Source: Rhodocyclaceae bacterium (GTDB taxonomy: Bacteria > Pseudomonadota > Gammaproteobacteria > Burkholderiales > Rhodocyclaceae). From it: a DNA stretch of 64,000 nucleotides. The notes below the pieces were generated by a model. The model did not search any database, was not told the DNA's origin, and saw only the letters and a list, made by a program, of their open reading frames with translations. Position 1 is the first letter of the stretch, and each line of letters opens with the position of its first letter. The position numbers were made by a program, and so were the translations under genes. Shown one piece after another: positions 33,860 through 43,031 of the stretch. The stretch is from the NCBI GenBank assembly GCA_016704145.1, contig JADJAS010000001.1:310001-374000 (forward strand), in the 5' to 3' direction.

Positions 33860-34156
33860 ATGCTGAATATCGTCAACAAGTCCCCCCTGGATCGCGGTTC
33901 GCTCGATTCCTGCCTGCAATCCGCCGAACCCGGCGCCATCCTGCTCATCGAGGACGGGGTGTACGCAGCCACCCGCGGCAGCGCGGGTGAAGCCAGGCTG
34001 AAAGCCGCCGCCGGCAAGTTCAAGCTCTTTGCGCTGGGCCCGGACATGGAAGCGCGCGGCATTGCCGATCGCGCCATGGACGGGGTCACTTTGATCGATT
34101 ACGCCGGTTTCGTCGATCTGGTGGCCGAATACAACACCTGCCAATCCTGGCTCTGA
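33860..34156 (+). CDS. dsrH: Sulfur relay protein DsrH
   Basis: Third subunit of DsrEFH, 98 residues, TusB-like. The conserved cysteine is Cys18 (SLDSCLQSAEPGAILLIEDG), which can carry persulfide. The C-terminus YNTCQSWL is typical of TusB/DsrH. A GAGGGAAA ribosome site precedes ATG 33860. Presence of DsrEFH is diagnostic for the sulfur-oxidising form of the pathway. Confidence 0.94.
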   Translation: MLNIVNKSPLDRGSLDSCLQSAEPGAILLIEDGVYAATRGSAGEARLKAAAGKFKLFALGPDMEARGIADRAMDGVTLIDYAGFVDLVAEYNTCQSWL

Positions 34157-34191
34157 ACGCAGCACGATCACTCACTTAGGAGAATATCGAA

Positions 34192-34524
34192 ATGGCTATC
34201 GAAGTTAATGGCAAGTCCTACGAAGTCGACGAAGAAGGTTATCTGATCAACCTCGGCGACTGGAACGAGGAAGTCGGCAACTTCCTGGCGCAGCAGGAAG
34301 GCGTCAACATGACCGACCAGCACTGGGAAGTCATCAATTTCCTGCGCGACTACTACAACGAATTCCAGATCGCCCCGGCCGTGCGCGTGCTGACCAAAGC
34401 CATCGGCAAGAAGCTCGGCCCGGAGAAGGGCAACAGCCAGTACCTGTACGAGTTGTTCCCCTATGGCCCCGCCAAGCAGGCGTGCAAGATCGCCGGCCTG
34501 CCGAAGCCGACCGGCTGCGTCTAG
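34192..34524 (+). CDS. dsrC: Sulfur carrier protein DsrC
   Basis: Substrate-carrying partner of DsrAB and DsrK. The 110-residue protein has both redox cysteines on the C-terminal arm (Cys98 in AKQACKIAGLPKP, Cys109 in TGCV), so it can hold sulfur as a persulfide or trisulfide. A TAGGAG ribosome site lies before ATG 34192. A GC-rich hairpin follows the gene (34545-34574), consistent with separate tuning of dsrC mRNA. Compare the second DsrC-like protein at 28614, which has lost Cys109. Confidence 0.97.
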   Translation: MAIEVNGKSYEVDEEGYLINLGDWNEEVGNFLAQQEGVNMTDQHWEVINFLRDYYNEFQIAPAVRVLTKAIGKKLGPEKGNSQYLYELFPYGPAKQACKIAGLPKPTGCV

Positions 34525-34544
34525 GCTGGCATAGCCGTCGTTTA

Positions 34545-34574
34545 CGCCAAGCGGGCGGCAGCGCCCGCCTGGCG
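34545..34574 (+). promoter_or_regulatory. GC-rich hairpin between dsrC and dsrM
   Basis: Arms 34545-34557 and 34562-34574 pair over 13 bases with a single A-C mismatch and a GCAG loop. There is no T run behind it, so it would weaken rather than stop transcription, or protect the dsrC mRNA 3' end. The 95-base gap here is larger than most in the cluster, which fits a different expression level for dsrC than for the membrane complex genes. Confidence 0.55.
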
Positions 34575-34619
34575 GTTCCTCGGCCCTGCTCCCCCAGCAA
34601 GCCGTACTTGCGAGATGCC

Positions 34620-35342
34620 ATGACGACCCTCTTCGCGATCCTCTTCTACCTTGCCACGGCCTTGTTTGTCGCCGGGCTGGCGTACAAGATTCTCGATTTC
34701 GCCCGTACCCCGGCGCCATTGTCGATTCCGACGACGCCGGCACCGACCACGCGCGGCGGCGTCGTCTTTCGCATGTGCCGCGAAGTCGTGTTCTTCGAAA
34801 GCCTGTTCAAGGGCAATCTCTGGATCTGGACATTCGCGGCCCTGTTCCACTTCGGCCTGGCCCTGGTCGCGGTTCGGCATCTGCGTTACTTCACCGAACC
34901 GGTGTGGTCGTGGGTAGCTTTCGCCCAGCCCTTCGGCATGTACGCCGGCTTCGCCATAGTTGCCGGCCTTGGCGGTCTGTGGGCGCGACGTTTTCTGGTC
35001 GAGCGCATCCGCTACATCTCGACGGTCTCCGATCACCTGATGCTCGCCCTGCTGGTGCTGATCGGCCTCAGCGGCCTGGCCATGAAGTTCCTGACGCACA
35101 CCGACATCGTCGGCGTCAAGGCATTTTTCCTCGGCCTAATGCGCTTCGACATCCAGCCGCTGCCCGATGACCCGCTCCTTGGTGTTCATCTTCTGCTGGT
35201 GGCGACGTTGATGATCGTATTCCCGTTCAGCAAGCTGCTGCACGCGCCCGGAGTGTTTTTCAGTCCTTCGCGCAATCAGGCCGACAACCCGCGCGAAGCG
35301 CGCCATCTGGCGCCCTGGGCGGCCGCCCTGGAGAAGCACTGA
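34620..35342 (+). CDS. dsrM: DsrM, haem b membrane subunit of the DsrMKJOP complex
   Basis: A NarI-like cytochrome b subunit that passes electrons between DsrK and the quinone pool. The 240 residues form about five to six membrane helices, starting with LFAILFYLATALFVAGLAYK and later ALFHFGLALVAVRHLRYF, MLALLVLIGLSGLAM and LLLVATLMIVFPFSKLLH, with His residues placed to bind haem. ATG 34620 begins MTTLFAIL; the ribosome site is weak (GCGAGA). The stop is 1 base before the dsrK start. Confidence 0.93.
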   Translation: MTTLFAILFYLATALFVAGLAYKILDFARTPAPLSIPTTPAPTTRGGVVFRMCREVVFFESLFKGNLWIWTFAALFHFGLALVAVRHLRYFTEPVWSWVAFAQPFGMYAGFAIVAGLGGLWARRFLVERIRYISTVSDHLMLALLVLIGLSGLAMKFLTHTDIVGVKAFFLGLMRFDIQPLPDDPLLGVHLLLVATLMIVFPFSKLLHAPGVFFSPSRNQADNPREARHLAPWAAALEKH

Positions 35343-35343
35343 G

Positions 35344-36897
35344 ATGGCCGCCCCGGACGCCAAGGCCAAGGTCGAAGCCCCCGCATTCCGGGAGTTTGCC
35401 ACCGTGCCCGCGATCCAGCCAGACGCGACCGAGAATATCCGCTCTTATGTCGCCAGCGACAAGATCCAGGAGGCCATCGGCTTTCCCGGCAAGCTGGCCG
35501 AGGACTGGCGGGAAACCCATGACAAAGCGATTGGCCGCATGGGCGAACTGCTCGAGCGCTATCGCTCGCTCAAGGTCTATCTCGACGCCTGCGTGCATTG
35601 CGGCGCGTGCACGGATAAGTGCCACTACTTCATCGGCACCAACGACCCCAAGAACATGCCGGTCGCCCGCCAGGATCTGATGCGCAGCGTCTACCGCCGC
35701 TATTTCACCCCGGCGGGCAAGTGGTTCCCAAGCCTGGTCGGCGCGCGCGACCTGACCAGGGAAGTGCTCGACGAGTGGTTCACCTACTACTGGCAGTGCT
35801 CCGAGTGCCGGCGCTGCTCGGTGTTCTGCCCTTACGGCATCGATACCGCCGAGATCACCATGGCCGGCCGCGAGATCCTCGATTCAGTGGGCTATGGCCA
35901 GAAATACTCGAACGAAATCATCGGCAAGGTGCACAAGATCGGCAATAACCTCGGTCTGCCCGGCCCGGCGCTCGAAGACACCCTCAACGGCCTCGAAGAG
36001 GACGTCAAGGAAGATACCGACGTCGACGTCAAGTATCCGCTCGACGTACAGGGCGCCGAGGTGTTGCTGGTCACCCCCTCGGCGGACTTCTTCGCCGAGC
36101 CGCACATCGAAAGCCTGATCGGCTATGGCAAGGTCTTCCACGCCGCCGGCATTTCCTGGACGCTGTCGACCAAGGCTTCCGAAGCCGGCAACTTCGGCAT
36201 GTTCATCGGCAACTACGACCAGTTGCGCAAGATCGCCCTGCGCGTGCGCGAAGCGGCGCTGGAACTCGGCGTCAAGCGCATCGTGGTCGGCGAGTGCGGC
36301 CATGCCTGGCGCGTCGCCTACGCCTTCTGGAACACGTTGACCGGCATCGGCGCCGGCGCCAACGATCCCTTTGCCGTCGAACTGCAAAAGCAGCTCGATC
36401 CGCACTACAAGCAGCCCTCGCACATCTGCGAAGTCACCTGGGACTTGATCCAGGCCGGCCGCCTGAAGTTCGACAAAGAGGCCAACGACGGCCGCATCAT
36501 CACTTTCCACGATTCCTGCAACGTGGCCCGCGCCTCGCGCATGGGCGACTATCCCGGCGGCCAATTCGACATTCCGCGCAACATCATCAAGGCGGTGGCC
36601 AATAACTATTTCGAGATGGCGCCCGACACCACCCGCGAAAAGACCTTCTGTTGCGGCGGTGGCGGCGGCCTGCTCACCGACGAGTTGCTGGACATCCGCG
36701 TCAAGGGCGCGCTGCCGCGCATGGAAGCCCTCAAGCGGGTCGTCGACGATCACGGCGTCAATTTCATGGCCACCATCTGCGCCATCTGCAAGGCCCAATT
36801 CACCAAGGTGCTGCCCTACTACGGCTTCAAGATGGGCCTGGTGGGCGGCGTGCACCAACTGGTCAGCACCGCCATCCACCTCGGCAACGAGCAATAA
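35344..36897 (+). CDS. dsrK: DsrK, HdrD-like FeS subunit of the DsrMKJOP complex
   Basis: Cytoplasm-facing catalytic subunit thought to oxidise or reduce the DsrC disulfide/trisulfide. The 517 residues contain two [4Fe-4S] motifs (CVHCGACTDKCHYF, CSECRRCSVFCPYG) and HdrD-type CCG signatures (FCCGGGGGLLTDEL, with a downstream CAICKAQF). No membrane segment. One base separates it from dsrM, so translation is coupled. Confidence 0.95.
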   Translation: MAAPDAKAKVEAPAFREFATVPAIQPDATENIRSYVASDKIQEAIGFPGKLAEDWRETHDKAIGRMGELLERYRSLKVYLDACVHCGACTDKCHYFIGTNDPKNMPVARQDLMRSVYRRYFTPAGKWFPSLVGARDLTREVLDEWFTYYWQCSECRRCSVFCPYGIDTAEITMAGREILDSVGYGQKYSNEIIGKVHKIGNNLGLPGPALEDTLNGLEEDVKEDTDVDVKYPLDVQGAEVLLVTPSADFFAEPHIESLIGYGKVFHAAGISWTLSTKASEAGNFGMFIGNYDQLRKIALRVREAALELGVKRIVVGECGHAWRVAYAFWNTLTGIGAGANDPFAVELQKQLDPHYKQPSHICEVTWDLIQAGRLKFDKEANDGRIITFHDSCNVARASRMGDYPGGQFDIPRNIIKAVANNYFEMAPDTTREKTFCCGGGGGLLTDELLDIRVKGALPRMEALKRVVDDHGVNFMATICAICKAQFTKVLPYYGFKMGLVGGVHQLVSTAIHLGNEQ

Positions 36898-36917
36898 CAT
36901 TCCCGGAGACAAACGCC

Positions 36918-38891
36918 ATGTCACTCACGACCGAAGCCAAGGACACCAAGCTGTCGTTCCGCCGATTCAAGGACGGTGACACCAAGGTCAAGCGCTGGCA
37001 GGACAATATTTTCCAGGCCAGTTGGTCGCACAAGTGCCCGACCTACATCCAGTCTACGCCGCCCTGCCAGGGTTCCTGCCCGTCTGGCGAAGACATCCGC
37101 GGTTACCTGAACATCGTGCGCGGCATTGAAAAGCCACCGGTCGGCGCCGACGGCAAGCCGGCGATGCCTTGGCAGGAGTATGCCTGGCGGCGCCTCACCG
37201 AGGCCAACCCGCTGCCGGCGGTGATGGGCCGTGTCTGCCCCGCGCCGTGCGAGACCGGCTGCAACCGCAACCAGGTCGAGGACCATGTCGGCATCAACTC
37301 GGTGGAGCATTTCCTCGGCGAATACGCCATCAAGAACAACCTCCAGTTCAACAAGCCCGAGAAGCTCAGCGGCAAGAAAGTCGCGGTGATCGGCGGCGGC
37401 CCGGCCGGCCTGTCGGTGGCCTACCAACTGGCGCTCAAGGGTCATGCTGTCACCATCTTTGAAGAGCATGAGTTCCTCGGTGGCATGATGCGCTACGGCA
37501 TCCCGGGCTACCGGACGCCGCGCGACGTGCTCGACGCCGAGGTCCAGCGCATCCTCAACCTTGGCGTCGTCGCCAGGACCAAGACCCGCATCGGTACCGA
37601 CATCACCATGGCGAAGATCCGCCAGGACTTCGATGCCGTGTTCCTCGGCCTCGGCGCCCAGGCGGGCCGCGCCTTGCCCATCGACGGCGACACCAGCGCG
37701 TCGAACGTGGTTACCGCCACCGCCTTCCTCAAGGCCTTCAATGACGGTCGGCTGCGCCACGTCGGCAAGCGCGTGGTCGTGGTCGGTGGTGGCGATACCT
37801 CGATGGACGTCGCCACGGTCGCCCGCCGTCTCGGTCATATCACCGATGCGAAGCCGACCGACTGGGAAGGGGCCATCGCCGGCAAGCTGGCGCAGGACGT
37901 CGCCGATGTCTCGGCGCGTCAGGGTGCCGACGTGGTGCTGACCTCGGTATTCACCACCGACAAGATGATGGCCAGCAAGCATGAAATCGAGCATGCGCAA
38001 GCCGAGGGCATCGAGATCATGGGCGGCTGGATGCCGGTCGGCGTCGTCAAGGGCGCCGACGGTCGCGCCACCGCCCTGAAGGTTTGCCAGTGCGAAGCCA
38101 AGATGGCCGGCGGCAAGCTTGAGATCAAGAAGATCGAGGGTAGCGAGAAGGACCTGCCAGCCGACCTGATCGTTTCCGCGATCGGCCAAGCGGTTGATTT
38201 CACCGGTCTCGAGGAATTCAACAACGGCAAGGGTGGCCTCACCGCCGACAAGAACTACCAGGTGCAGAACCAGCAAGGCGTATTCGCCGGCGGCGACGTG
38301 ATCCGGCCGCATCTGCTCACGACCGCCATCGGCCACGGCGCGATCGCCGCCGACACCATCGACCAGTTCCTGATGGGCATTCCGGTCGGTCGCCGTCCGA
38401 AGATCGACGTGCACACCTTCGACCTCATGCGCAAGTACGTCGAGAAGGGCGTCGGCTTCGAGGAAATCAAAGAGCCGTTACGCGGTACCAGCGACTCGAA
38501 AAACGTGGTGCACAACTTCGACAACCGATCCGACCGCTACGTCATTCCCCACGATGAGTTGTTTCTCGGCCACTTCCAGTACACGCCGCGTAACCAGCGC
38601 GTCATCACGCACCTGACCAAGGATGAAGCACTGGGCAACTTCGAGGAGCGTCTCGACCCGCTCGACGAAAAGCAGGCGATGGCCGAGGCCAAGCGCTGCA
38701 TGAGCTGCGGCCTGTGCTTCGAGTGCGACAACTGCATCGTCTATTGCCCGCAGACCGCCGTCTACAAGGTCAAGAAGACCGACGCGACCACCGGCCGCTA
38801 CGTCGCCACGGACTACGACAAATGCATCGGCTGCCACATCTGCCACGATGTCTGCCCGACCGGCTACATCCAGATGGGCTTGGGCGAATAG
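36918..38891 (+). CDS. dsrL: DsrL, FAD-dependent NAD(P)H:acceptor oxidoreductase
   Basis: A GltD-like flavoprotein essential for oxidative Dsr in purple sulfur bacteria, linking DsrAB electrons to NAD+. The 657 residues comprise an N-terminal FeS helical part (CPTYIQSTPPCQGSCPSGED, CPAPCETGCNRNQ), an FAD motif VAVIGGGPAGLSVAYQ, an NAD(P) motif VVVVGGGDTSMDVATVA and a C-terminal dicluster ferredoxin domain (CMSCGLCFECDNCIVYCP, CIGCHICHDVCP). Started at ATG 36918 after CCCGGAG. The NADH it would make can enter complex I, whose operon is also in this window. Confidence 0.95.
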   Translation: MSLTTEAKDTKLSFRRFKDGDTKVKRWQDNIFQASWSHKCPTYIQSTPPCQGSCPSGEDIRGYLNIVRGIEKPPVGADGKPAMPWQEYAWRRLTEANPLPAVMGRVCPAPCETGCNRNQVEDHVGINSVEHFLGEYAIKNNLQFNKPEKLSGKKVAVIGGGPAGLSVAYQLALKGHAVTIFEEHEFLGGMMRYGIPGYRTPRDVLDAEVQRILNLGVVARTKTRIGTDITMAKIRQDFDAVFLGLGAQAGRALPIDGDTSASNVVTATAFLKAFNDGRLRHVGKRVVVVGGGDTSMDVATVARRLGHITDAKPTDWEGAIAGKLAQDVADVSARQGADVVLTSVFTTDKMMASKHEIEHAQAEGIEIMGGWMPVGVVKGADGRATALKVCQCEAKMAGGKLEIKKIEGSEKDLPADLIVSAIGQAVDFTGLEEFNNGKGGLTADKNYQVQNQQGVFAGGDVIRPHLLTTAIGHGAIAADTIDQFLMGIPVGRRPKIDVHTFDLMRKYVEKGVGFEEIKEPLRGTSDSKNVVHNFDNRSDRYVIPHDELFLGHFQYTPRNQRVITHLTKDEALGNFEERLDPLDEKQAMAEAKRCMSCGLCFECDNCIVYCPQTAVYKVKKTDATTGRYVATDYDKCIGCHICHDVCPTGYIQMGLGE

Positions 38892-38905
38892 CGAGGAATT
38901 GCTCC

Positions 38906-39292
38906 ATGCGACGTGCGGCAACACTGCTCGCGCTCGGCGTCCTGTCATGGCTGACTTTGCCGGTCGGCTCCGTCCGGGCGGCCGATGCCACTCCCAAGCC
39001 GACCATCAGGATTGCCAGCGAGGGAAGCTGCATCGCGCCACCCGAGGAGATGCGCCGCAATCACATGGAGATGCTCAAGCATCAGCGCGACAGGACGCTG
39101 CGCCAAGGCATGCGCGGCGAGAAAGCGAGCCTCAACGAGTGCATCGCCTGTCACGCCAGCAAGTCGACCGGCTCGGTGCTGGGCAAGGATAATTTCTGCG
39201 AAAGCTGCCATGCCTATGCCGCCGTGAAACTCGACTGCTGGGACTGCCACCAGCCCAAGGCGGGATTCAGTGCCACCGGAGCCAAGCCATGA
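38906..39292 (+). CDS. dsrJ: DsrJ, periplasmic triheme cytochrome c
   Basis: A triheme c-type cytochrome of 128 residues with a signal sequence or anchor (MRRAATLLALGVLSWLTLP). Haem motifs are CIACH (79-83), CESCH (98-102) and CWDCH (111-115). The extra Cys42 in EGSCIAPPEEMRRNHM matches the cysteine that ligates one haem in studied DsrJ proteins. It overlaps dsrO by four bases (ATGA). Confidence 0.94.
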   Translation: MRRAATLLALGVLSWLTLPVGSVRAADATPKPTIRIASEGSCIAPPEEMRRNHMEMLKHQRDRTLRQGMRGEKASLNECIACHASKSTGSVLGKDNFCESCHAYAAVKLDCWDCHQPKAGFSATGAKP

Positions 39293-40020
39293 GCCATAAC
39301 GATCGCCGCGGCTTCCTCGCCGCAACGGCCGGTCTCGGGATGGTCGCCCTCGCCCCCGGCGTGCACCTGATGCAGGTGGCGCAGGCCCAGACCAAGCGAG
39401 CGGCAGGTGAACCCGCCTCCAGGCTCCAGCGCTGGGGCATGCTGATCGACACCACCAAGTGCGCCGCTGGCTGCGACGCCTGCGTCAAGGCCTGTGCCGC
39501 CGAGAATGGCATCAACGAGACGGTGGCCGACCCGCGTCAGGCCTCGCAGTGGATCCGCAAGATCGATATCAAGGACCCCAAGAATGGCCGCCAGCATTCG
39601 CTGCCGATGATGTGCCAGCACTGCGCCGAGCCTCCGTGCGTCGATGTCTGCCCGACCGGCGCCTCGATGAAGCGCGCCGACGGCATCGTGCTGGTTGACC
39701 GCCACATCTGCATCGGCTGCCGGTATTGCATGATGGCCTGCCCGTACAAGGCACGTTCCTTCGTGCACCAGCCGCTCACGCGGCAGAATCCCGAAGTGCC
39801 GCGCGGCATCGGCTGCGTCGAGTCCTGCACCCTCTGCGTACATCGCGTCGACAAGGGCCTGAAACCGGCCTGCGTCGAAGCCTGCCCCGAACAGGCGATG
39901 CTTTTCGGCGATCTGGAAGACCCGAACAGCGAGATCGCCCGCCGCATCGCCAGCGTCGCCACCGCCCAGGTTCGGGCCGACCTCAAGCTCGACACCGGCG
40001 TTCGCTACCAAGGAATCTGA
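39289..40020 (+). CDS. dsrO: DsrO, Tat-exported FeS subunit
   Basis: A periplasmic ferredoxin-like subunit, 243 residues, with a twin-arginine signal (SHNDRRGFLAATAG). Four Cys groups are present: CAAGCDACVKAC, CQHCAEPPCVDVCP, CIGCRYCMMACP and CTLCVH with CVEACP. It transfers electrons between DsrJ and the membrane subunit DsrP. Coupled to dsrJ by an ATGA overlap, and dsrP starts 4 bases after it. Confidence 0.95.
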   Translation: MSHNDRRGFLAATAGLGMVALAPGVHLMQVAQAQTKRAAGEPASRLQRWGMLIDTTKCAAGCDACVKACAAENGINETVADPRQASQWIRKIDIKDPKNGRQHSLPMMCQHCAEPPCVDVCPTGASMKRADGIVLVDRHICIGCRYCMMACPYKARSFVHQPLTRQNPEVPRGIGCVESCTLCVHRVDKGLKPACVEACPEQAMLFGDLEDPNSEIARRIASVATAQVRADLKLDTGVRYQGI

Positions 40021-40024
40021 CATC

Positions 40025-41230
40025 ATGAGCCTGGTCCCGTACTCCCGCGCCGAGGAACGGCTGTTCTACGTGCTCGCCGCCGTCGGCGCCTTGGTCGTCA
40101 CCATCGGCCTGGCGGCGGCGCTGCACATGGAGCACAGCGGCCATGTCGTCACCGGCATGACCAACCAGGTGGTCTGGGGCATGCCGCACGTGTTCGCCAT
40201 CTTCCTCATCGTCGCCGCATCCGGTGTACTCAACGTCGCCTCGATCGGCTCGGTATTCGGCAAGACCGTCTACAAGAAGCGCGCGCCGCTGTCGGCCCTG
40301 CTCTGCATCGCCATGCTGGCCGGTGGCCTCGCCGTCATCATGCTCGACCTCGGCCGCGCCGACCGCTTGGTCGTCGCCATGACCCATTTCAACCCGAGCT
40401 CGGTGTTCGGCTGGAACGTCATCCTCTATCCCGGCATGTTCGGCATCGCCGCGGTTTATATCTGGACGATGATGGAGCGGCGCATGAACCCGTGGTCGAA
40501 GCCGGCCGGTTTCGCCGCCTTCATCTGGCGGCTGATATTGACCACCGGCACCGGCTCGATCTTCGGTTTTCTGGTGGCGCGCCAGGCCTACCAGTCGGCG
40601 ATCCTGGCGCCGATGTTCATCATCATGTCGTTCGCCTGGGGCCTGGCGGTATTCCTGATCGTCCAGGCAGCGATGTTCCGCTGGAACCGGATGACGCTGC
40701 ATCCGGCCGTGCAGAAACGGATGAAGAACCTGCTCGGCCTCTTCCTCGCCGCGACGCTGTACTTCGTCGCGGTCTACCACCTGACCAATCTGTACTTCGC
40801 CCGGCAAATGGACTTCGAGAAGTTCCTGCTGGTCGATAGCGAGTTCGCGCCGCTGTTCTGGATCGGCCAGGTGCTGATCGGCGGGTTTGTGCCGCTGCTG
40901 CTGCTCTATCTGCCATCATTGAGCATGCGTTGCAGTTCGCTGATCGCCGCCGCGTTGCTGATCGTGGTCGGCGCGTTCTTCACCCTCTACGTATTCATCA
41001 TCGGCGGCCAGGCCTATCCGCTGGAACTGTTCCCAGGCATGATCGTCAGCAGCAGCTTCCACGACGGCCAGGTCGAGCATTACGCACCCAGGCTGCCGGA
41101 AATCCTGCTCGGCCTGGGCGGCGTCGGCATCGCCTTCCTGATGACCACCATCGGCGTGCGCGTCCTCAAGTTCCTGCCCGAGGACGACCTGGCGCACCTC
41201 GACCAGGCCGCGATCCACCAGGGCGATTGA
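40025..41230 (+). CDS. dsrP: DsrP, NrfD-like quinone-interacting membrane subunit
   Basis: A polytopic NrfD/PsrC-type protein of 401 residues with about ten membrane helices (for example LAAVGALVVTIGLAAALHM, HVFAIFLIVAASGVLNVAS, LIAAALLIVVGAFFTLYVFI). It exchanges electrons with the quinone pool and completes the DsrMKJOP complex. ATG 40025 lies 4 bases after the dsrO stop. Confidence 0.94.
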   Translation: MSLVPYSRAEERLFYVLAAVGALVVTIGLAAALHMEHSGHVVTGMTNQVVWGMPHVFAIFLIVAASGVLNVASIGSVFGKTVYKKRAPLSALLCIAMLAGGLAVIMLDLGRADRLVVAMTHFNPSSVFGWNVILYPGMFGIAAVYIWTMMERRMNPWSKPAGFAAFIWRLILTTGTGSIFGFLVARQAYQSAILAPMFIIMSFAWGLAVFLIVQAAMFRWNRMTLHPAVQKRMKNLLGLFLAATLYFVAVYHLTNLYFARQMDFEKFLLVDSEFAPLFWIGQVLIGGFVPLLLLYLPSLSMRCSSLIAAALLIVVGAFFTLYVFIIGGQAYPLELFPGMIVSSSFHDGQVEHYAPRLPEILLGLGGVGIAFLMTTIGVRVLKFLPEDDLAHLDQAAIHQGD

Positions 41231-41295
41231 TTCCCGCCCGCCACGCCGGCCACGCCCGCCGCATTTTTTGCCGGCCGCACCGATATCGATGAATC

Positions 41296-42687
41296 ATGCA
41301 TCGCTTCCTCGTTTCCGCCGCGCATAAGTCATCGGGCAAGACCACCGTCAGCATTGGCCTGGCGGCGGCGTTGCGATCGCGCGGTCTGGTCGTCCAGCCG
41401 TTCAAGAAGGGTCCCGATTACATCGACCCGCTCTGGCTGGGCATGGCCGCCGGTCGCGCCTGCCGCAACCTCGACTTCTTCCTGTCGGCCGACGAAGAAA
41501 TTCGCGCCCAGTTCGCCCGCTTCGGTCATGATGCCGACGTCTGTCTGGTCGAAGGCAACAAGGGACTCTACGACGGTCTGGCGCTCGATGGCGCCAACAG
41601 CAATGCCGCCCTGGCGCGCCTGCTCGACCTGCCAGTCGTGCTGGTACTCGATGCGCGCGGCATGACGCGCGGCATCGCGCCGCTGATTCTTGGCTACCAG
41701 GCCTTCGACCGCCAGATCCGCATTGCCGGTGTCATCCTCAATCGCCTCGGCGGCAGCCGTCACGAATCGAAGCTGCGCGCCGTCATCGAGCATTACACCG
41801 ACGTTGCGGTGCTTGGCGCGATCCACGACGACGACCGCCTGGCGCTGGTGGAGCGCCATCTCGGCCTGATGCCGGTAAACGAGATGCCCGCCGCCGGTCC
41901 CAGAATCGTCGAGATTGCCGGACGGATCGCGGCGCAGGTCGATCTCGACGCCCTGCTGGAAGTCAGCCGTGACGACACGCCGCTACCCCCGCCGGCTACG
42001 CGCGAGACGAGACCCGGGGCACCACTGCGGCTCGCCATCGCCCGCGATGCGGCCTTCGGCTTCTATTACGCCGACGATCTCGACGCCCTCGTCGCCGCCG
42101 GCGCCACGCTGGTACCGTTCGATACTCTGCGCGATGCCCGCCTGCCCACCTGCGATGCCCTGCTGATCGGTGGCGGCTTTCCGGAGTCGTTCGTCGACGC
42201 GCTGGAAGCCAACACCGCGTTGCGGGCCGATATTCGCACCGCCATCGAGGCCGGGCTGCCCACCTACGCCGAATGCGGGGGCCTGATGTACCTGGCCAGG
42301 TCCATAGCGTGGCGAGGCAGGGCGCGCCAAATGGTCGGCGCCATACCCGGCGACATCACGATGCACGAGAAACCGGTTGGTCGCGGCTATGTCATCCTCG
42401 CGTCAAACGGCAACCATCCCTGGCGCGCAGCCGGCAAACAGGCCGCCCTGCTGCGAGCCCACGAATTTCATTATTCCAGTCTCGACCATCTGGCGGCGGA
42501 CACGCAATTCGCCTACGACGTGAAGCGCGGGCATGGTATCGACGGCGAACACGACGGCATCGTCTACAAGAACCTGCTGGCCTCCTACACGCACCTGCGC
42601 TCGACCGGTGACTGCGATTGGCCGAGCCGCTTCGTCGACTTCGCCCGACGTTGTAAGATGGCCGGCCGTTTGAAGGAGAGCCAATGA
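41296..42687 (+). CDS. dsrN: DsrN, siroheme amidase (cobyrinic acid a,c-diamide synthase homologue)
   Basis: A CobB/CbiA-type ATP-dependent amidotransferase that in dsr clusters amidates siroheme to the siro(haem)amide of DsrAB. The 463 residues have an N-terminal P-loop domain (SAAHKSSGKTTVSIGLA, FKKGPDYIDPLWL) and a C-terminal glutaminase domain with the nucleophile Cys in TYAECGGLMYLAR. No cobalamin genes are adjacent, which supports the Dsr role. It overlaps dsrR (ATGA). The 65-base gap to dsrP is the last sizeable gap in the cluster. Confidence 0.9.
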   Translation: MHRFLVSAAHKSSGKTTVSIGLAAALRSRGLVVQPFKKGPDYIDPLWLGMAAGRACRNLDFFLSADEEIRAQFARFGHDADVCLVEGNKGLYDGLALDGANSNAALARLLDLPVVLVLDARGMTRGIAPLILGYQAFDRQIRIAGVILNRLGGSRHESKLRAVIEHYTDVAVLGAIHDDDRLALVERHLGLMPVNEMPAAGPRIVEIAGRIAAQVDLDALLEVSRDDTPLPPPATRETRPGAPLRLAIARDAAFGFYYADDLDALVAAGATLVPFDTLRDARLPTCDALLIGGGFPESFVDALEANTALRADIRTAIEAGLPTYAECGGLMYLARSIAWRGRARQMVGAIPGDITMHEKPVGRGYVILASNGNHPWRAAGKQAALLRAHEFHYSSLDHLAADTQFAYDVKRGHGIDGEHDGIVYKNLLASYTHLRSTGDCDWPSRFVDFARRCKMAGRLKESQ

Positions 42688-43031
42688 TGTTCAGAGTCAC
42701 CCCCGCCGCCGCCACACAGATCCTCAGCGCCGCGCAAACCCAACCGGAAAGCACGACCTTGCGGGTCGCGGCCAAGCTGGACGACGACGGCGAATTAACC
42801 TACGGCATGGGCTTCGACGAGGAACGCGAGAACGACCGAGTCGTCGAATGCGAGGGATTGCAGTTGTTGATCTCGCCGCGCAGCCAGGAATTGCTCGACG
42901 AGGCCACGCTCGACTTCGTCGAACTGCGACCTGGCGAATACCAGTTCATCTTCATCAATCCGATGGACAGCGCCCGCCACAGCGGCCAATGCGCCGGCGG
43001 CGGCGGTTCCTGCGGCGGAGGTTGCGCCTGA
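42684..43031 (+). CDS. dsrR: DsrR, IscA-like A-type protein with a Cys/Gly tail
   Basis: An IscA-fold protein of 115 residues associated with dsr clusters; in A. vinosum it supports dsr expression without binding FeS. The first canonical IscA cysteine is missing (LRVAAKLDDDGELTYGMGF), as in other DsrR. The usual C-terminal CGCG is replaced by a short Gly-rich tail with Cys103, Cys110 and Cys114 (GQCAGGGGSCGGGCA), which could bind metal. ATG 42684 overlaps the dsrN stop; a second ATG is directly next to it. The stop shares a base with the cobA start. Confidence 0.9.
   Translation: MMFRVTPAAATQILSAAQTQPESTTLRVAAKLDDDGELTYGMGFDEERENDRVVECEGLQLLISPRSQELLDEATLDFVELRPGEYQFIFINPMDSARHSGQCAGGGGSCGGGCA

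Noticed and set aside
41231..41295. TTTTTT run between dsrP and dsrN as a terminator
   Set aside because: Only a loose GC-rich region precedes it without a convincing stem, and stopping there would cut off dsrN, dsrR and cobA.
41296..42687. Annotation as a cobalamin biosynthesis gene
   Set aside because: The family is shared, but placement between dsrP and dsrR and the lack of cobalamin genes point to siroheme amidation (DsrN).
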